DNA of 64,000 nucleotides, taken from Chryseobacterium luteum (GTDB taxonomy: Bacteria > Bacteroidota > Bacteroidia > Flavobacteriales > Weeksellaceae). The stretch lies in the NCBI RefSeq assembly GCF_000737785.1, contig NZ_JPRO01000012.1, positions 62,001 to 126,000 of the forward strand, written 5' to 3'. A program made the translations under genes and the position numbers. Shown here one piece after another: positions 44,367 through 54,062 of the stretch. Under the pieces are notes generated by a model. It did no database searches, was not told the DNA's origin, and saw nothing but the letters and a program-made list of their open reading frames with translations. Within the stretch, counting starts at the first letter, position 1. Each line of letters begins with the position of its first letter.

Positions 44367-46085
44367 TTAGTTTGCTACTTCAGCTCTCATTTCTTTTCCT
44401 TTAAATTTCATTGAAGGAATATTGCTCATTACATTTTCTGAGAAAGATTTTTCCACTTCAAAGAAAGAGAATTTTTCTAAGATTTCAATGTCACCGATTT
44501 CCGCTCTTTTCTTACTTTTCCCGGCTGTCGCTTTATTGATGATCTCTAAAACATCCAGCTTTTTCAGCTGATCTTTTTTCCCTAAGTTGAAGAAGAATCT
44601 TACCATGTTTTCATCTTTTCTTCTAGGTTTTCCGCCACGGTCTCTGCTGTCTCTGCTTGCTGCCCTTGGTTCACGGTCTCCACGATCTCTTCCTCTGTCT
44701 CTGTCACGGTCTCTATCGCGTCCTTTGTCTCTTCTTGAATAATCATCGTCTCTGCTGCTCAGTTTCTGCTCAACAAGGTCATGCTTATCTTTGTAGTACA
44801 TCGCAAGATCTTTCAACTGGAACTGTAATAACTTATGTACCAGCTCTTCTTTTGTGAATGCGCTCAGATCAGGAATTAAGCTGTCATTAAATTCAAATAT
44901 ATCTTCTGCGTGTTCCGTAAATAACTTTTCAAAAACGCCTCCAACCTGAGCTTTGATAACATCATCACCTGTTGGAATAGTTTTCTCCACGATATCAATT
45001 TTCGTTGAAGATTTGATTTGTTTTAATTTTCTGCTTTCTTCAGGCTTGATTAACGACATTGAAATACCGTCTTTTCCTGCTCTACCTGTTCTTCCGCTTC
45101 TGTGAACGAATACTTCAGGATCATCAGGTAAAGAGTAGTGGATAACGTGCGTTAGAGAGTCTACATCCAAACCTCTTGCTGCAACGTCAGTCGCTACAAG
45201 AATATCAATGTTTTTCAGTCTGAATTTCTTCATTACCGTATCTCTCTGTGCCTGGGAAAGATCACCATGAAGTGCATCTGCCGCATAGCCATTCTGCATC
45301 AGGAAATCTGCCACCTCCTGGGTTTCCATTCTTGTTCTGCAGAAAAGAATAGAATACTGGTTCGGGTTGGCATCAATCAATCTCTTAAGAGCTTCTTTTT
45401 TCTGACGGTACCCCACTACGTAATATTCGTGCTTAATGTTCTTCTTAACCTCGTTAATAGAACCTACAGAAATACGGTGCGGATTGGTAAGATAATTTTT
45501 AGAAATTCTTTCCACCTCTTTATTCATCGTTGCCGAGAATAAGAAAGTCTGCTTTGTATCCGGTGTTTCACTCAGAATTGTTTCCAACTCGTCTTTGAAA
45601 CCCATAGAAAGCATTTCATCAGCTTCGTCCAACACTAACCAATGAATAGCAGAAAAATCAAGTGCTTTTCTGTTGATTAGGTCGATTACTCTTCCCGGAG
45701 TTCCCACAATAATTTGCGGTTTGTCCTTTAAAGAACGAATCTGATCCATAATACTGCTTCCACCGTAAACCGCTGTGGTTTTGATGTCTTTCATGTACTT
45801 GGAGTAGTTTTTTATGTCTTTAGAAATCTGAAGACATAATTCCCGTGTCGGACAAAGCACCAAAAATTGGATTTTGCGACTCGTTTCGTCAATCATATCC
45901 AAAATCGGAAGCGAAAACGCTGCTGTTTTGCCTGTCCCTGTCTGCGCAAGTGCGATCAAATCGCGAATATCTGAAAGAATGAAAGGGATAGTCTGTTTTT
46001 GGATTTCTGTCGGGCTTTCGTAACCCAGTTCGCCAACGGCCTTAAGGATGTCAGGACTTAAATTGGTCTCCGTAAATAAATTCAT
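44367..46085 (-). CDS. DEAD-box RNA helicase, DeaD/DbpA-like
   Basis: The 572-residue helicase has a core at about 1-370: Q motif ESPTEIQKQTIPF, motif [12 protein letters not shown] near residue 45, VLDEADEMLSMGF, SATMNKE and HRSGRTGRAG near 320. A low-complexity basic segment of alternating Arg and Asp (about 450-490) follows. The C-terminal RRM-like DbpA/CsdA RNA-binding domain starts MVRFFFNLGKKDQLKKLDVL at about 497. Such proteins remodel structured RNA in ribosome assembly and cold adaptation. The promoter box is 20 bases upstream, and a 503-base AT-rich gap lies beyond it. Confidence 0.92.
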   Translation of the reverse strand: MNLFTETNLSPDILKAVGELGYESPTEIQKQTIPFILSDIRDLIALAQTGTGKTAAFSLPILDMIDETSRKIQFLVLCPTRELCLQISKDIKNYSKYMKDIKTTAVYGGSSIMDQIRSLKDKPQIIVGTPGRVIDLINRKALDFSAIHWLVLDEADEMLSMGFKDELETILSETPDTKQTFLFSATMNKEVERISKNYLTNPHRISVGSINEVKKNIKHEYYVVGYRQKKEALKRLIDANPNQYSILFCRTRMETQEVADFLMQNGYAADALHGDLSQAQRDTVMKKFRLKNIDILVATDVAARGLDVDSLTHVIHYSLPDDPEVFVHRSGRTGRAGKDGISMSLIKPEESRKLKQIKSSTKIDIVEKTIPTGDDVIKAQVGGVFEKLFTEHAEDIFEFNDSLIPDLSAFTKEELVHKLLQFQLKDLAMYYKDKHDLVEQKLSSRDDDYSRRDKGRDRDRDRDRGRDRGDREPRAASRDSRDRGGKPRRKDENMVRFFFNLGKKDQLKKLDVLEIINKATAGKSKKRAEIGDIEILEKFSFFEVEKSFSENVMSNIPSMKFKGKEMRAEVAN

Positions 46086-46105
46086 TAAATATTTTAAAAT
46101 TTTTG

Positions 46106-46113
46106 CAAAGATA
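46106..46113 (-). promoter_or_regulatory. deaD-like gene promoter -7 box
   Basis: TATCTTTG on the minus strand lies 20 bases upstream of the ATG at 46085. Confidence 0.5.
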
Positions 46114-46588
46114 CAACAAATATTTGATTTGTTTTTGAATAAAGTTCTAAATATGTAATCTTTAATTCAGAATACTCTAATATATTTTTATTTTTTTTAA
46201 AATTAAATCCAAAAAAACAGCCCTGACATTAGAAACATGTTAAACATTGTTTTTTTTCATTAAATTGGATTGATTTTTTCGGTAATATTTATGAATTTTT
46301 AAAAATACCATCATCCTGTGTAAAATTTTCGTTTGAAATCCTTTCTCTTCAGACATGGTTATTTCCTACTATCCACCGCTGTTATTAAAGATTTACAAAT
46401 CAGTTAACTATTTTATTTTTACACTTAATTCCAGATTATTTAAAATTATAATTAATTTTTTTGGACTGTAGTAAATATATGTGTTTTTTTGTTAAAGTAT
46501 GGGCAATTCTCTATAATTTTGGTCATCATAATTTTATTTTTTAACTTGTTTAAATAAACTGACATTACATCCTATTAAACTTTAAAAC
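46114..46588. other. AT-rich divergent gap with no recognised gene
   Basis: These 475 bases between the helicase promoter and the DUF2461 start are very AT-rich. No open frame with a plausible start, no GG-leader peptide and no recognisable RNA structure was found on either strand. Confidence 0.5.
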
Positions 46589-47251
46589 ATGAACAGTATA
46601 AAGCCAGAGACTCTTACTTTTTTAAAAAATCTTACCGTCAACAACAACCGTGAATGGTTCAATGAGAACAAAGCTACCTATACGGAATCCCAGGAAAATG
46701 TTATTGCTTTCCTTGACGGATTGATCAAAGAAATGTCCGGTTTTGATGAAGAACTTGGTAAAATTGACGGTAAAAAATCACTCTTTAGAATTTACAGAGA
46801 TACGAGGTTTTCAAAAGACAAATCACCTTATAAAACCAATTTCGGAGCATCCCTCGGAATGGGTAAAGGAAGCCAGAAAGGCGGTTACTATCTTCATCTG
46901 GAGCCCGGGAAATCTTTCCTGGCCGGTGGAATCTATATGCCGGAATCTTCTGTCCTGAAAGAAGTGAGGAAAGAAATTTCGCTGTATGGAGAGGATTTTC
47001 TTAAAATAATCAACAATAAAGAATTCAAAAAATATTTCCCGGAACTGGATCAGGATGATAAACTTAAAAAAATTCCACAAGGGTTTGAAAAGGAAGATCC
47101 AATGGGAGAATATCTGAAACTAAAGAGTTTCATTGTGGTTTACAATCTGAAAGACGAAGAAATCCTGGACAAGAATGCCATAAAAAATTTCACCAAGGTT
47201 TTTAAGCTGATGAAACCTTTCAATGATTTCCTGAATGCACCTTTTCTTTAA
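46589..47251 (+). CDS. DUF2461 domain-containing protein
   Basis: The 220-residue protein matches DUF2461 along its length: ETLTFLKNLTVNNNREWFNE near the start, KSLFRIYRDTRFSKDKSPYK near residues 64-83, and GGYYLHLEPGKSFLAGGIYM near residues 97-116. The family is widespread and uncharacterised. The protein has no signal peptide and is probably cytosolic. It stands alone between two gaps of more than 300 bases. Confidence 0.88.
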   Translation: MNSIKPETLTFLKNLTVNNNREWFNENKATYTESQENVIAFLDGLIKEMSGFDEELGKIDGKKSLFRIYRDTRFSKDKSPYKTNFGASLGMGKGSQKGGYYLHLEPGKSFLAGGIYMPESSVLKEVRKEISLYGEDFLKIINNKEFKKYFPELDQDDKLKKIPQGFEKEDPMGEYLKLKSFIVVYNLKDEEILDKNAIKNFTKVFKLMKPFNDFLNAPFL

Positions 47252-47497
47252 TTGTCACTAAAATTTTACATTAAATCCAAAACCTTTTTGAAGCGAAACT
47301 TGATCATTAGACTTTATATTTCAACCTGAATTCGGGCTAAAGCTTAAAATAAAAAGCAATGATAAACAGGGATTTTATAAATCATTCCGCTGATTTTTAA
47401 GTTAGACAAAGTTGTTTCACTTAGAAAAGCAAACCACCGGAACTATTCTGTATTCCTTTTCACGTCACAAGCTTTCTATTGAAAAAGAATCTGCTTG
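47252..47497. other. intergenic stretch with no recognised gene
   Basis: Together with the hairpin repeat at 47498-47545 this forms the 316-base gap between the DUF2461 and mvaD genes. No gene or terminator-like hairpin was seen here. Confidence 0.5.
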
Positions 47498-47545
47498 ATC
47501 TGCTAAATCTGCGAGAGAAAAAAAACTCTCACAGATTTAGCAGAT
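47498..47545. repeat. 20-bp-arm hairpin repeat (GCAGATTTAGCAGAT family)
   Basis: ATCTGCTAAATCTGCGAGAG (47498-47517) and CTCTCACAGATTTAGCAGAT (47526-47545) are inverted with one mismatch around an 8-A loop. The same GCAGATTT word occurs inside the MITE-like element at 21157-21318. It lies 22 bases past the mvaD stop codon but lacks a T-tract on that strand. Confidence 0.65.
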
Positions 47546-47567
47546 GTTTATGTTTTATTTTTTATTG

Positions 47568-48626
47568 TTAGAATGTCATTACATCTTTCACTACTCCATT
47601 CTTTTGGGTGTGCTGCAGTAATTCTGTTTCAATAAATGCTTTGATTATTTCTTCTGATCCGCTGTTCGGGAATAGAAGATGAACATTGGCTCCTGCATCC
47701 AGTGTAAAGAATAACGGAAGTCCCGTTTCCCGTCTAAAATCCCAGATTTTATTGATTACTTCCAGCGTTCCGGTTTTCATCAGGATAAAAGCAGGATCGC
47801 TCATCATCATCATGGCATGAAGGGTAAGCGCCTCATGTTCCACAAGCGTGATAAAACGTTCCATGTCCCCGTTTTTAAGGATTTCTTTCATTGGAACAAA
47901 GTTTTCTCTTGCTTCCTGGAATCTTCTTTCAGCATACGGATTGGTGTTCATCAAGCCATGACCCACGGTTGAGGAAACACTTTTCTGGCCTTCATGGATC
48001 AACAGAACCCAATCATTAAAGCTTTTGAAAATATCATGAATTTCAGCGTCCGGATATTTTACTGCAAACAGGTCTGAACTTCCTTCTACCTCATCAGATA
48101 TTCCCCAGACTACCAGCCCGTTGTACAAACTTCTGCATGCGCTTCCGCTTCCCAGTCTCGCTAAAAAAGAGGCCTTTCTTAGTAACTCTTCTTCAGACCG
48201 GCCTCCTGAAAATTCCATATCCAGTTTCATCAGGCATTTAGCTATAGCTCCAAATCCGGAAGCCGAACTTGCAATCCCGGAGCTGTGGGGGAAAGTGTTT
48301 TCTGTTCTGATTACATATTTCCCTTTCAGAATCCATGGAAGGTACTGCTCTATATTTTTAAAATATTTTTCTATTTTTTCAGCAAATTTCACCTCTTCAT
48401 TTCCTGCCAGGAAAGTCTGAACAGAAAAGGTTTCACCTGCCAGAAACTCCATAGAAGTATTGGTTTTACAATAATTCAAGGTATAACTGATACTCGGGTT
48501 CGCAGGGATCTGCTGATCATATTTGCCCCAGTATTTGATCAGGGCGATATTGGACGGACAGCTTTCTGAAACGGTCCGGGTATGGATGGTAAAGTCTTGT
48601 TTTCCTAAAAAATCTTGTGTCGTCAT
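47568..48626 (-). CDS. mvaD: diphosphomevalonate decarboxylase
   Basis: MvaD converts mevalonate diphosphate to isopentenyl diphosphate with ATP, the last step of the mevalonate pathway. The 352-residue GHMP-fold protein has SCPSNIALIKYWGKYDQQIP near residues 22-41, the ATP-binding PHSSGIASSASGFGAIAKC near 115, and the catalytic Asp in FTLDAGANVHLLF near 310. A mevalonate route is usual in Flavobacteriia. No other mevalonate gene lies in this window. It is transcribed alone. Confidence 0.92.
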   Translation of the reverse strand: MTTQDFLGKQDFTIHTRTVSESCPSNIALIKYWGKYDQQIPANPSISYTLNYCKTNTSMEFLAGETFSVQTFLAGNEEVKFAEKIEKYFKNIEQYLPWILKGKYVIRTENTFPHSSGIASSASGFGAIAKCLMKLDMEFSGGRSEEELLRKASFLARLGSGSACRSLYNGLVVWGISDEVEGSSDLFAVKYPDAEIHDIFKSFNDWVLLIHEGQKSVSSTVGHGLMNTNPYAERRFQEARENFVPMKEILKNGDMERFITLVEHEALTLHAMMMMSDPAFILMKTGTLEVINKIWDFRRETGLPLFFTLDAGANVHLLFPNSGSEEIIKAFIETELLQHTQKNGVVKDVMTF

Positions 48627-48841
48627 AGTCTGATTTTAAATGATAAAAACTCTTTATTTAACCGTAAAAGGCAAAAAAAAATCTTAACACTTTAATTATT
48701 TTAAAGTTAAAAATAAAACTGCATATTTAATACTGTTTAAGCCTTCCAAAAATATGATTTCATTTTATGAACTTCTTATTAAACTTTTTTAATTTAATAG
48801 TCTGAAAAACTGCCTTTTTTACGGTTTAAAGCGCTTTATTT

Positions 48842-50611
48842 TTAATACATTTTTTCAATAATATCTGCATATTTTTTAAGAACTACATTTCTTTTGACTT
48901 TCAATGTAGGGGTGATTTCCCCGGTATTGATGTCGAATTCAGCAGGCATTAATGTGAATTTTTTTACTTTTTCATACTCTGGCAGATGAACCTGCAGTTC
49001 TTTAATTTTTTCTTTGTATAAAGCAATGATCTTATCATCTTTTACAGCTTCTTCCCAACTGGTAAAAGGAATCGTATTTTTCTTCATAAAATCCCGCAGA
49101 AACTCAAAATTAGGAACAATAAGGGCTGAAACAAACTGCCTACCCTCCGCTACAAGCATGATCTGCTGGATAAAATTATTATTGGTAAGAAGATTCTCGA
49201 TCTGCTGCGGGGCCACATATTTACCGTTGGAGGTTTTCATCAGATCTTTGATCCTGTCTGTGATGATCAGGTTTCCTTTATCGTCAAATTTTCCGGCATC
49301 ACCGGTTTTGAACCATCCGTCTTCCGTGAAAACTTTCTGTGTTTCTTCAGGTTTATTGTAGTACCCTTTCATGATACCGCTTCCTTTGGCCTGGATCTCA
49401 TCGCCTTCTCCGATACGGATTTCTACACCCGGCAAAGGTTTTCCGCTGGTTCCATGCTCAAAATGGGTTAACGGGAAAAGCGTAAGTGTAGCCGTTGTTT
49501 CGGTGAGTCCATAACCTACTGTTACGTGAATTCCCACCGAATCAAAGAATTTTGTGACTTCCGGTGACAGGGAAGCCCCTCCACAAGGCAGGAACCATAA
49601 TCTTCCGCCCATTTTTTCTTTAATTTTGCTGAAAACCAGCATATCTGCCACAGATTCTTTCAGTTTTAATCCAAAAGGAACAGGCATTTCGTTTCTTCTC
49701 AGTTCTGCCGTCTGCCATCCTATTGCCAATGCCCAGTCGAAGATCTTTTTCTTTACCGACGAGCTTTCTTCTGCCTTTTCTAAAACTCCGGCATATACTT
49801 TCTGGAAAAACCTCGGCACCGCACACATCATGGTGGGTTTTACCTCTTCCAGAGCTTTGGCGATATTCTTTGGATCTTCCAGGAAATACACTCTTGCCCC
49901 GCCATATAAACAAAGCAGGCTCCAGCTTCTCTCAAAAACATGGGTCAGGGGCAGGAATGCGAGTGATAGTTCTTCTTCAAAGTTTTTAAATTTAAAAAAC
50001 TCAAAATGGGAATCGAAAGCCCTGATAAAATTCCCGTGGGTAAGCATGACACCTTTCGGGGTTCCTGTAGTACCGGAAGTGTAGATCAGTGTAGCAGTAT
50101 CGTCATATTCTTTTTTGCAGATCTCCGGTTTAGGGGAGGATTTTGCAATGAAATCTTCAAGATAAAAACTGTTGAATTCTTTCTTGATCCAGACTGATTT
50201 TTTGGAAACAATAATAGTTTTCAGCTGGCTTTCTTCTTTCTGCAAAAGTTCCAGGCATATATCATACTGCTCCTGGTTTCCCACAAGGACAGCCTTCGCC
50301 GACGAATCATTGAAGATATATTCTGCCTGTTCCGCATTGTTTGTAGCGTAAACAGGAACAGTGATTGCTCCTACAGCCATAGAAGCGAGATCGAAGATCA
50401 TCCATTCAGAGGAATTATCCGAATAAATGGCAACTTTATCATTTTCCTGAATCCCTGCATTTTTCAGTGCATTGGCTGTTTTAAAAACAATTTCACCGAA
50501 TTTTTTCCAGCTCAGTTCTTTCCACGCCTCGTCTTTCTTTTTAAAGCCTATCGCTGATTTTACCGGATGCTTTTCTACATTTTTAAGGATAATTGCTGCT
50601 GCAAGATTCAT
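48842..50611 (-). CDS. long-chain fatty acid--CoA ligase (AMP-forming)
   Basis: The 589-residue ANL-superfamily enzyme activates fatty acids to acyl-CoA through an acyl-AMP. Motifs are YTSGTTGTPKGVMLTHGN near residue 178, the GYGLTETTATLTLFP motif near 365, and the hinge WFKTGDAGKFDDKGNLIITD followed by RIKDLMKTSNGKYVAP near 455. The protein matches the FadD15-like group common in Bacteroidetes. Its start overlaps the upstream epimerase stop by 4 bases, so the two are translationally coupled. Confidence 0.9.
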   Translation of the reverse strand: MNLAAAIILKNVEKHPVKSAIGFKKKDEAWKELSWKKFGEIVFKTANALKNAGIQENDKVAIYSDNSSEWMIFDLASMAVGAITVPVYATNNAEQAEYIFNDSSAKAVLVGNQEQYDICLELLQKEESQLKTIIVSKKSVWIKKEFNSFYLEDFIAKSSPKPEICKKEYDDTATLIYTSGTTGTPKGVMLTHGNFIRAFDSHFEFFKFKNFEEELSLAFLPLTHVFERSWSLLCLYGGARVYFLEDPKNIAKALEEVKPTMMCAVPRFFQKVYAGVLEKAEESSSVKKKIFDWALAIGWQTAELRRNEMPVPFGLKLKESVADMLVFSKIKEKMGGRLWFLPCGGASLSPEVTKFFDSVGIHVTVGYGLTETTATLTLFPLTHFEHGTSGKPLPGVEIRIGEGDEIQAKGSGIMKGYYNKPEETQKVFTEDGWFKTGDAGKFDDKGNLIITDRIKDLMKTSNGKYVAPQQIENLLTNNNFIQQIMLVAEGRQFVSALIVPNFEFLRDFMKKNTIPFTSWEEAVKDDKIIALYKEKIKELQVHLPEYEKVKKFTLMPAEFDINTGEITPTLKVKRNVVLKKYADIIEKMY

Positions 50612-51621
50612 GAATTCAGCTTTTTGTCGTTAATATAATTTTTAAGATGGAAATCAATACTCTCTTTTACAGGAATAAGCTGATAATCAATCTTTTCTTT
50701 AATCTTCTGGTTGGAAATGGTATTGAGTGATGATATGGATTCAATATTTGATTTTGTAATGATTCTCAGTTTGGGAATCAGCCAGCCAAAAAGAATGTTG
50801 GCCAGTCTTCCGATGTTTAACTGGGGTTTTGTAAGAATCCTCGCTTCTTTAAGACCAAGCTGTGACCTGATCTGTTTTCCAAGCTCTGCATATTTTTTAT
50901 TTTCAGAAATAAGAATAAAGCGTTCTCCGAAAACATTTTTCTCCATCAGGTCAATGGAGATTGCAGCGGCATCTCTAACGTCGATATAACTAGTTCCACC
51001 GGAAAATGTAAATCCGTTTTTTTCAAAAGTCGGGAAAATATCTCCGCTGCTCTGTCCCCAGTTTCCACTTCCGATGATCATTCCAGGATTCACGATGATG
51101 GTATTCAGCCCTTCTGCAGAAGCTCTCCAGACTTCCATCTCAGCCAGGTGTTTAGAAACAGCATAAGCAGAATGTTCTTCTTTGGGATTAAATTCTGAAT
51201 TTTCATCCAGCTCACCAGCGTCATTAAAAATATCCAAAACGGCGATCGTACTTACGTGCAGGAATTTTTTCACTTCCGAAACTTCACAGGCAAACAACAG
51301 GTTTTCCGTACCTTTTACATTGGTATGGTACATTTCTTTTTTATCGTGAGGATGGAAACTTACTTTTGCGGCACAGTGATAGACTTCATCTACGCCTTTT
51401 AATGCATCCTGAAGAGAATTGAGATCATCAAAATCTACGTCTGTCCATTCGATCCTGTTAAAAAAATCATCAGGATTTTCCGTATAGAAGCTGTAAGAAT
51501 GCCTTACATCGTTTAAATTGCTGCCCGGTCTTTTGGAAGCACGCACGCTTTTCCCTTTTTTCAGAAGTTCCAAAACGATTACCCTTCCCAGGATTCCGGT
51601 TGCACCCGTTACAAAAATCAT
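50608..51621 (-). CDS. NAD-dependent epimerase/dehydratase family protein
   Basis: The 337-residue extended short-chain dehydrogenase opens MIFVTGATGILGRVIVLELL (Rossmann GxxGxxG). It has the catalytic SAYAVSKHLAEMEVW (Tyr-x3-Lys) near residue 152 and VNPGMIIGSGNWG near 176. The family includes dihydroflavonol-reductase-like and 3-beta-HSD-like enzymes; the substrate is not evident. Coupling to an acyl-CoA ligase suggests a lipid or acyl substrate, which is inference. Confidence 0.85.
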   Translation of the reverse strand: MIFVTGATGILGRVIVLELLKKGKSVRASKRPGSNLNDVRHSYSFYTENPDDFFNRIEWTDVDFDDLNSLQDALKGVDEVYHCAAKVSFHPHDKKEMYHTNVKGTENLLFACEVSEVKKFLHVSTIAVLDIFNDAGELDENSEFNPKEEHSAYAVSKHLAEMEVWRASAEGLNTIIVNPGMIIGSGNWGQSSGDIFPTFEKNGFTFSGGTSYIDVRDAAAISIDLMEKNVFGERFILISENKKYAELGKQIRSQLGLKEARILTKPQLNIGRLANILFGWLIPKLRIITKSNIESISSLNTISNQKIKEKIDYQLIPVKESIDFHLKNYINDKKLNS

Positions 51622-51949
51622 TAATTATTTTCTTGATTGCTGACTAAAATATAACAATATTTCCTATCCGGCAATTCTTCATTTTTCTGTAAAGATTTCA
51701 TGAAAAACCGCTTATGCAAATTTGCGATTTTTAAAGCAGAATTCCGCTTAATTTAATCAATATTATCACTATGAAGGTCTTTATATGCAGCAATTTTTAA
51801 GTTAACAAAATAACGGATACATGATTTTAACCATAAAAGCAACAAAAGTTTTTTTACCCTTTAGTTATTTTAAGTTTAAAAGATTTGAAAAAAAGAAGGT
51901 CACATAAGCTTTTGAAGATTTCCATAATGACAGAAAATTTGTCGGATCA
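51622..51949. other. gap with no recognised gene
   Basis: This is the larger part of a 478-base gap. A stretch around 51795-51885 (TTAACCATAAAAGCAACAAA, then TTTAGTTATTTTAAGTTTAA) resembles one at 48655-48710, suggesting a weak dispersed repeat. No open frame or RNA was recognised. Confidence 0.45.
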
Positions 51950-51954
51950 AAATT

Positions 51955-52005
51955 CCCCTCATGTGGAGGGGTGGCGAAAATTCAAAGAATTTTTGACGGG
52001 GTAGT
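51955..52005. repeat. candidate dispersed element (CCCCTC...GGAGGGGTGGCG)
   Basis: CCCCTC-atgt-GGAGGGG followed by AAAATTCAAAGAATTTTTGA and CGGGGTAG forms two adjacent small hairpins. I recall similar GGAGGGGTGGC...GACGGGGTGG sequences between genes in other Flavobacteria. There is only one copy here, so this rests on memory. Confidence 0.4.
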
Positions 52006-52041
52006 TCCATATACCAGCTTATTTTTGCACTTTAATAAACA

Positions 52042-52078
52042 AAAAAAAGTCCTTTAGATTTACAAAAGGACTTTTTTT
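52042..52078 (-). terminator. terminator of the graspetide operon
   Basis: The long stem AAAAAAGTCCTTT / AAAGGACTTTTTT has a loop of about 9 bases. It is T-rich on both sides and ends 22 bases from the cdnC stop codon. Confidence 0.85.
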
Positions 52079-52099
52079 GTTTAAAATAGTTGATATTTT

Positions 52100-53104
52100 T
52101 TAAGCCATAACCATGTTGTTTCTTCTTGGAGCTTTGTCGCAGAGAACGTCTGCAATACTCTTAGAAATCAGGTTGTCTTCCGTTAAGTTATCTAACCAGA
52201 AAAATTCGCCCGCCGCATTGATCTCGATGAAATAATACTCATCTTCAGGGGAAACAATGATGTCTATAGCACCATAATCTACATTGTAAACATCCAGAAG
52301 TTCCAGAAGTTTCGCTTCAACATCCGCAGGAAGTTCAGTTTTGACCCATTTAGTGAGTAAATTCACTCCGTCTTTTCTCCAGTCTACTTTGGCATCTTCC
52401 GACTGTTGGGAATCTATTTCAAAAGCGTAAACGTCCCGCCCCACAATAGTAACACGCAGTTCTTTTTTCTTTTCTATCTTTTTCTGGAACTGCATCGGGC
52501 AATACACCAGTGAATCCAGTTCTTCAAGCTTATCTTCACTCACAACATTGGTAAAAACAACACTTTCCACCCCATCCTCGTAGATTGCAAATCCAGTCTG
52601 CATTTTAGCCACAACATTCTGATGTTTAAGGATGAATTGTCTGGCTTCCTCAGGGTTATTCGTCAGGCAGGTTTCCGGTATTTTAAGTCCTAATTTAACG
52701 GCAATTTTAAGCTGCTCTTCCTTACTGTCAAGCCTTCTGTAAACTCCCGGTTTCCCTAATGCATAAGCATCTACAGATTCTATGAATCCGAAAAGCGTAT
52801 TGCGGATTTCTCCCATTGCAGCACCGTAGAATTTTTTATCCATTTCCTCTTTCACCCCGTTTCCGATATTGTAAGCTCTTCTGTACCAGACGGCAGCAAT
52901 ATCATCAAGACGGTGCTTTGCATTTTCAGTTTCAAGGATACTTACCCATTCTCCGTCCTGGAAGATGGTTGACAGCTTATTTTTTATAGGGTACAGATCG
53001 ACATCGAAACGGATGACCTCGCAGCCGTTTTTTTCTATGTATTCTGTCACTTTTTCAATTGAAAAATTATCTAAGGTATGCGTAATGATTAGTATTTTAT
53101 TCAT
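52100..53104 (-). CDS. cdnC: graspetide ATP-grasp ligase, MdnC/CdnC type (omega-ester forming)
   Basis: The 334-residue ATP-grasp protein matches the microviridin lactone ligase MdnC in several places: AAVWYRRAYN near residue 70, FAIYEDGVESVVFTNVVSED near 172, LVYCPMQFQKKIEKKKELRV near 200, KVDWRKDGVNLLTKW near 242 and the metal-binding EINAAGEFFWLD near 298. These enzymes phosphorylate Asp or Glu side chains and close ester bonds with Thr or Ser of a precursor core; the chryseoviridin enzyme CdnC makes several rings in succession. It overlaps the cdnB-like gene by 8 bases and lies downstream of three precursor genes. Confidence 0.88.
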   Translation of the reverse strand: MNKILIITHTLDNFSIEKVTEYIEKNGCEVIRFDVDLYPIKNKLSTIFQDGEWVSILETENAKHRLDDIAAVWYRRAYNIGNGVKEEMDKKFYGAAMGEIRNTLFGFIESVDAYALGKPGVYRRLDSKEEQLKIAVKLGLKIPETCLTNNPEEARQFILKHQNVVAKMQTGFAIYEDGVESVVFTNVVSEDKLEELDSLVYCPMQFQKKIEKKKELRVTIVGRDVYAFEIDSQQSEDAKVDWRKDGVNLLTKWVKTELPADVEAKLLELLDVYNVDYGAIDIIVSPEDEYYFIEINAAGEFFWLDNLTEDNLISKSIADVLCDKAPRRNNMVMA

Positions 53105-54053
53105 GGATATTGATTCTTTTTATAAGGTTATCAGCGATTCTTTCTGCGATAGGAAATTCCAGCTCTTTCTGGAGCATTCCCCATTCTCCCTGGGGATTTA
53201 CTTCAAGGAAGTAATATTTTCCGTCTTTTCCTTTGATCATGTCAATGGCCCCGATATAAAGTCCCATTTCTTCCATCATAGAAGTAAGACCGGTTTTGAT
53301 ATTTTCCGGAAGCTCGTAGGCCGACCACATGTAATTTCCCTGCGCTAATCTCCAGTCGGCATTCTCACTGTTATTGATTTTTCCGGTAAAAAATTCGCCG
53401 GCTACATAGACGATTCTCAATTCATATTCTTTGTCAATATAGGGCTGAAAGATCATCGGACAGTAAGTAATGTCTGAAATATTTTCGAGGGTATTTTCTT
53501 CAATGATCATGGTTGAGATAATATTTTCCCCGTTCATGGTCTTTGCCGTCAGACTGTGAAGTTTTGCAACTGCTTTTCCGCCACAAAATTCATAAAAAAA
53601 AGCTCTGATCTTCTCTTCGTCATTGGAAAAAATGGTTTCAGGAACGATGAGATTATTTTTTCCGGCCAGCTTCAGCTGAAGCATCTTATTGTTGTCGATC
53701 TTTCTTTCATTTTCATAAGGATTGATCCAGGGAATGTCTTCTAAAACAGTGATCAGGTTATAGCGGAGGTTCCCGTACCCGTTCAGGAATATTTTTCTGT
53801 ACTCTTCATCCAGCTCTTCAGGAATGCTTACACTCCATGCTTTTCTGTGCCATACTCCTCTGATGTCCCGGGAATGAAGCGTATTTCCTGATTCATCAGT
53901 CAGTTCAAACGAGTCTTCAGTCACACTGATCTTCTGGAAGTGATTCATCCGGTCGGAATTCAGCCTGAAGCAGGGAATATTTTTTGAGGCAAGGTATTCA
54001 AAAAAGATATCAATATTGTAAAAGTCCTTTGAGTGGGTGATGCAGAGAATCAT
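53097..54053 (-). CDS. cdnB: graspetide ATP-grasp ligase, MdnB/CdnB type (omega-amide forming)
   Basis: The 318-residue ATP-grasp protein resembles the microviridin amide ligase MdnB: GVWHRKAWS near residue 66, ITYCPMIFQPYIDKEYELRI near 195, ENADWRLAQG near 230, and LEVNPQGEWGMLQKELEFPI near 280, the MdnB-specific C-terminal block. MdnB joins a core Lys to an acidic side chain. All three precursors here keep that Lys in T-x-KYPSD, so its substrate is present. It follows the precursors after a terminator-like hairpin and overlaps the cdnC-like gene. Confidence 0.85.
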   Translation of the reverse strand: MILCITHSKDFYNIDIFFEYLASKNIPCFRLNSDRMNHFQKISVTEDSFELTDESGNTLHSRDIRGVWHRKAWSVSIPEELDEEYRKIFLNGYGNLRYNLITVLEDIPWINPYENERKIDNNKMLQLKLAGKNNLIVPETIFSNDEEKIRAFFYEFCGGKAVAKLHSLTAKTMNGENIISTMIIEENTLENISDITYCPMIFQPYIDKEYELRIVYVAGEFFTGKINNSENADWRLAQGNYMWSAYELPENIKTGLTSMMEEMGLYIGAIDMIKGKDGKYYFLEVNPQGEWGMLQKELEFPIAERIADNLIKRINIHE

Positions 54054-54062
54054 TTGCCGGTT

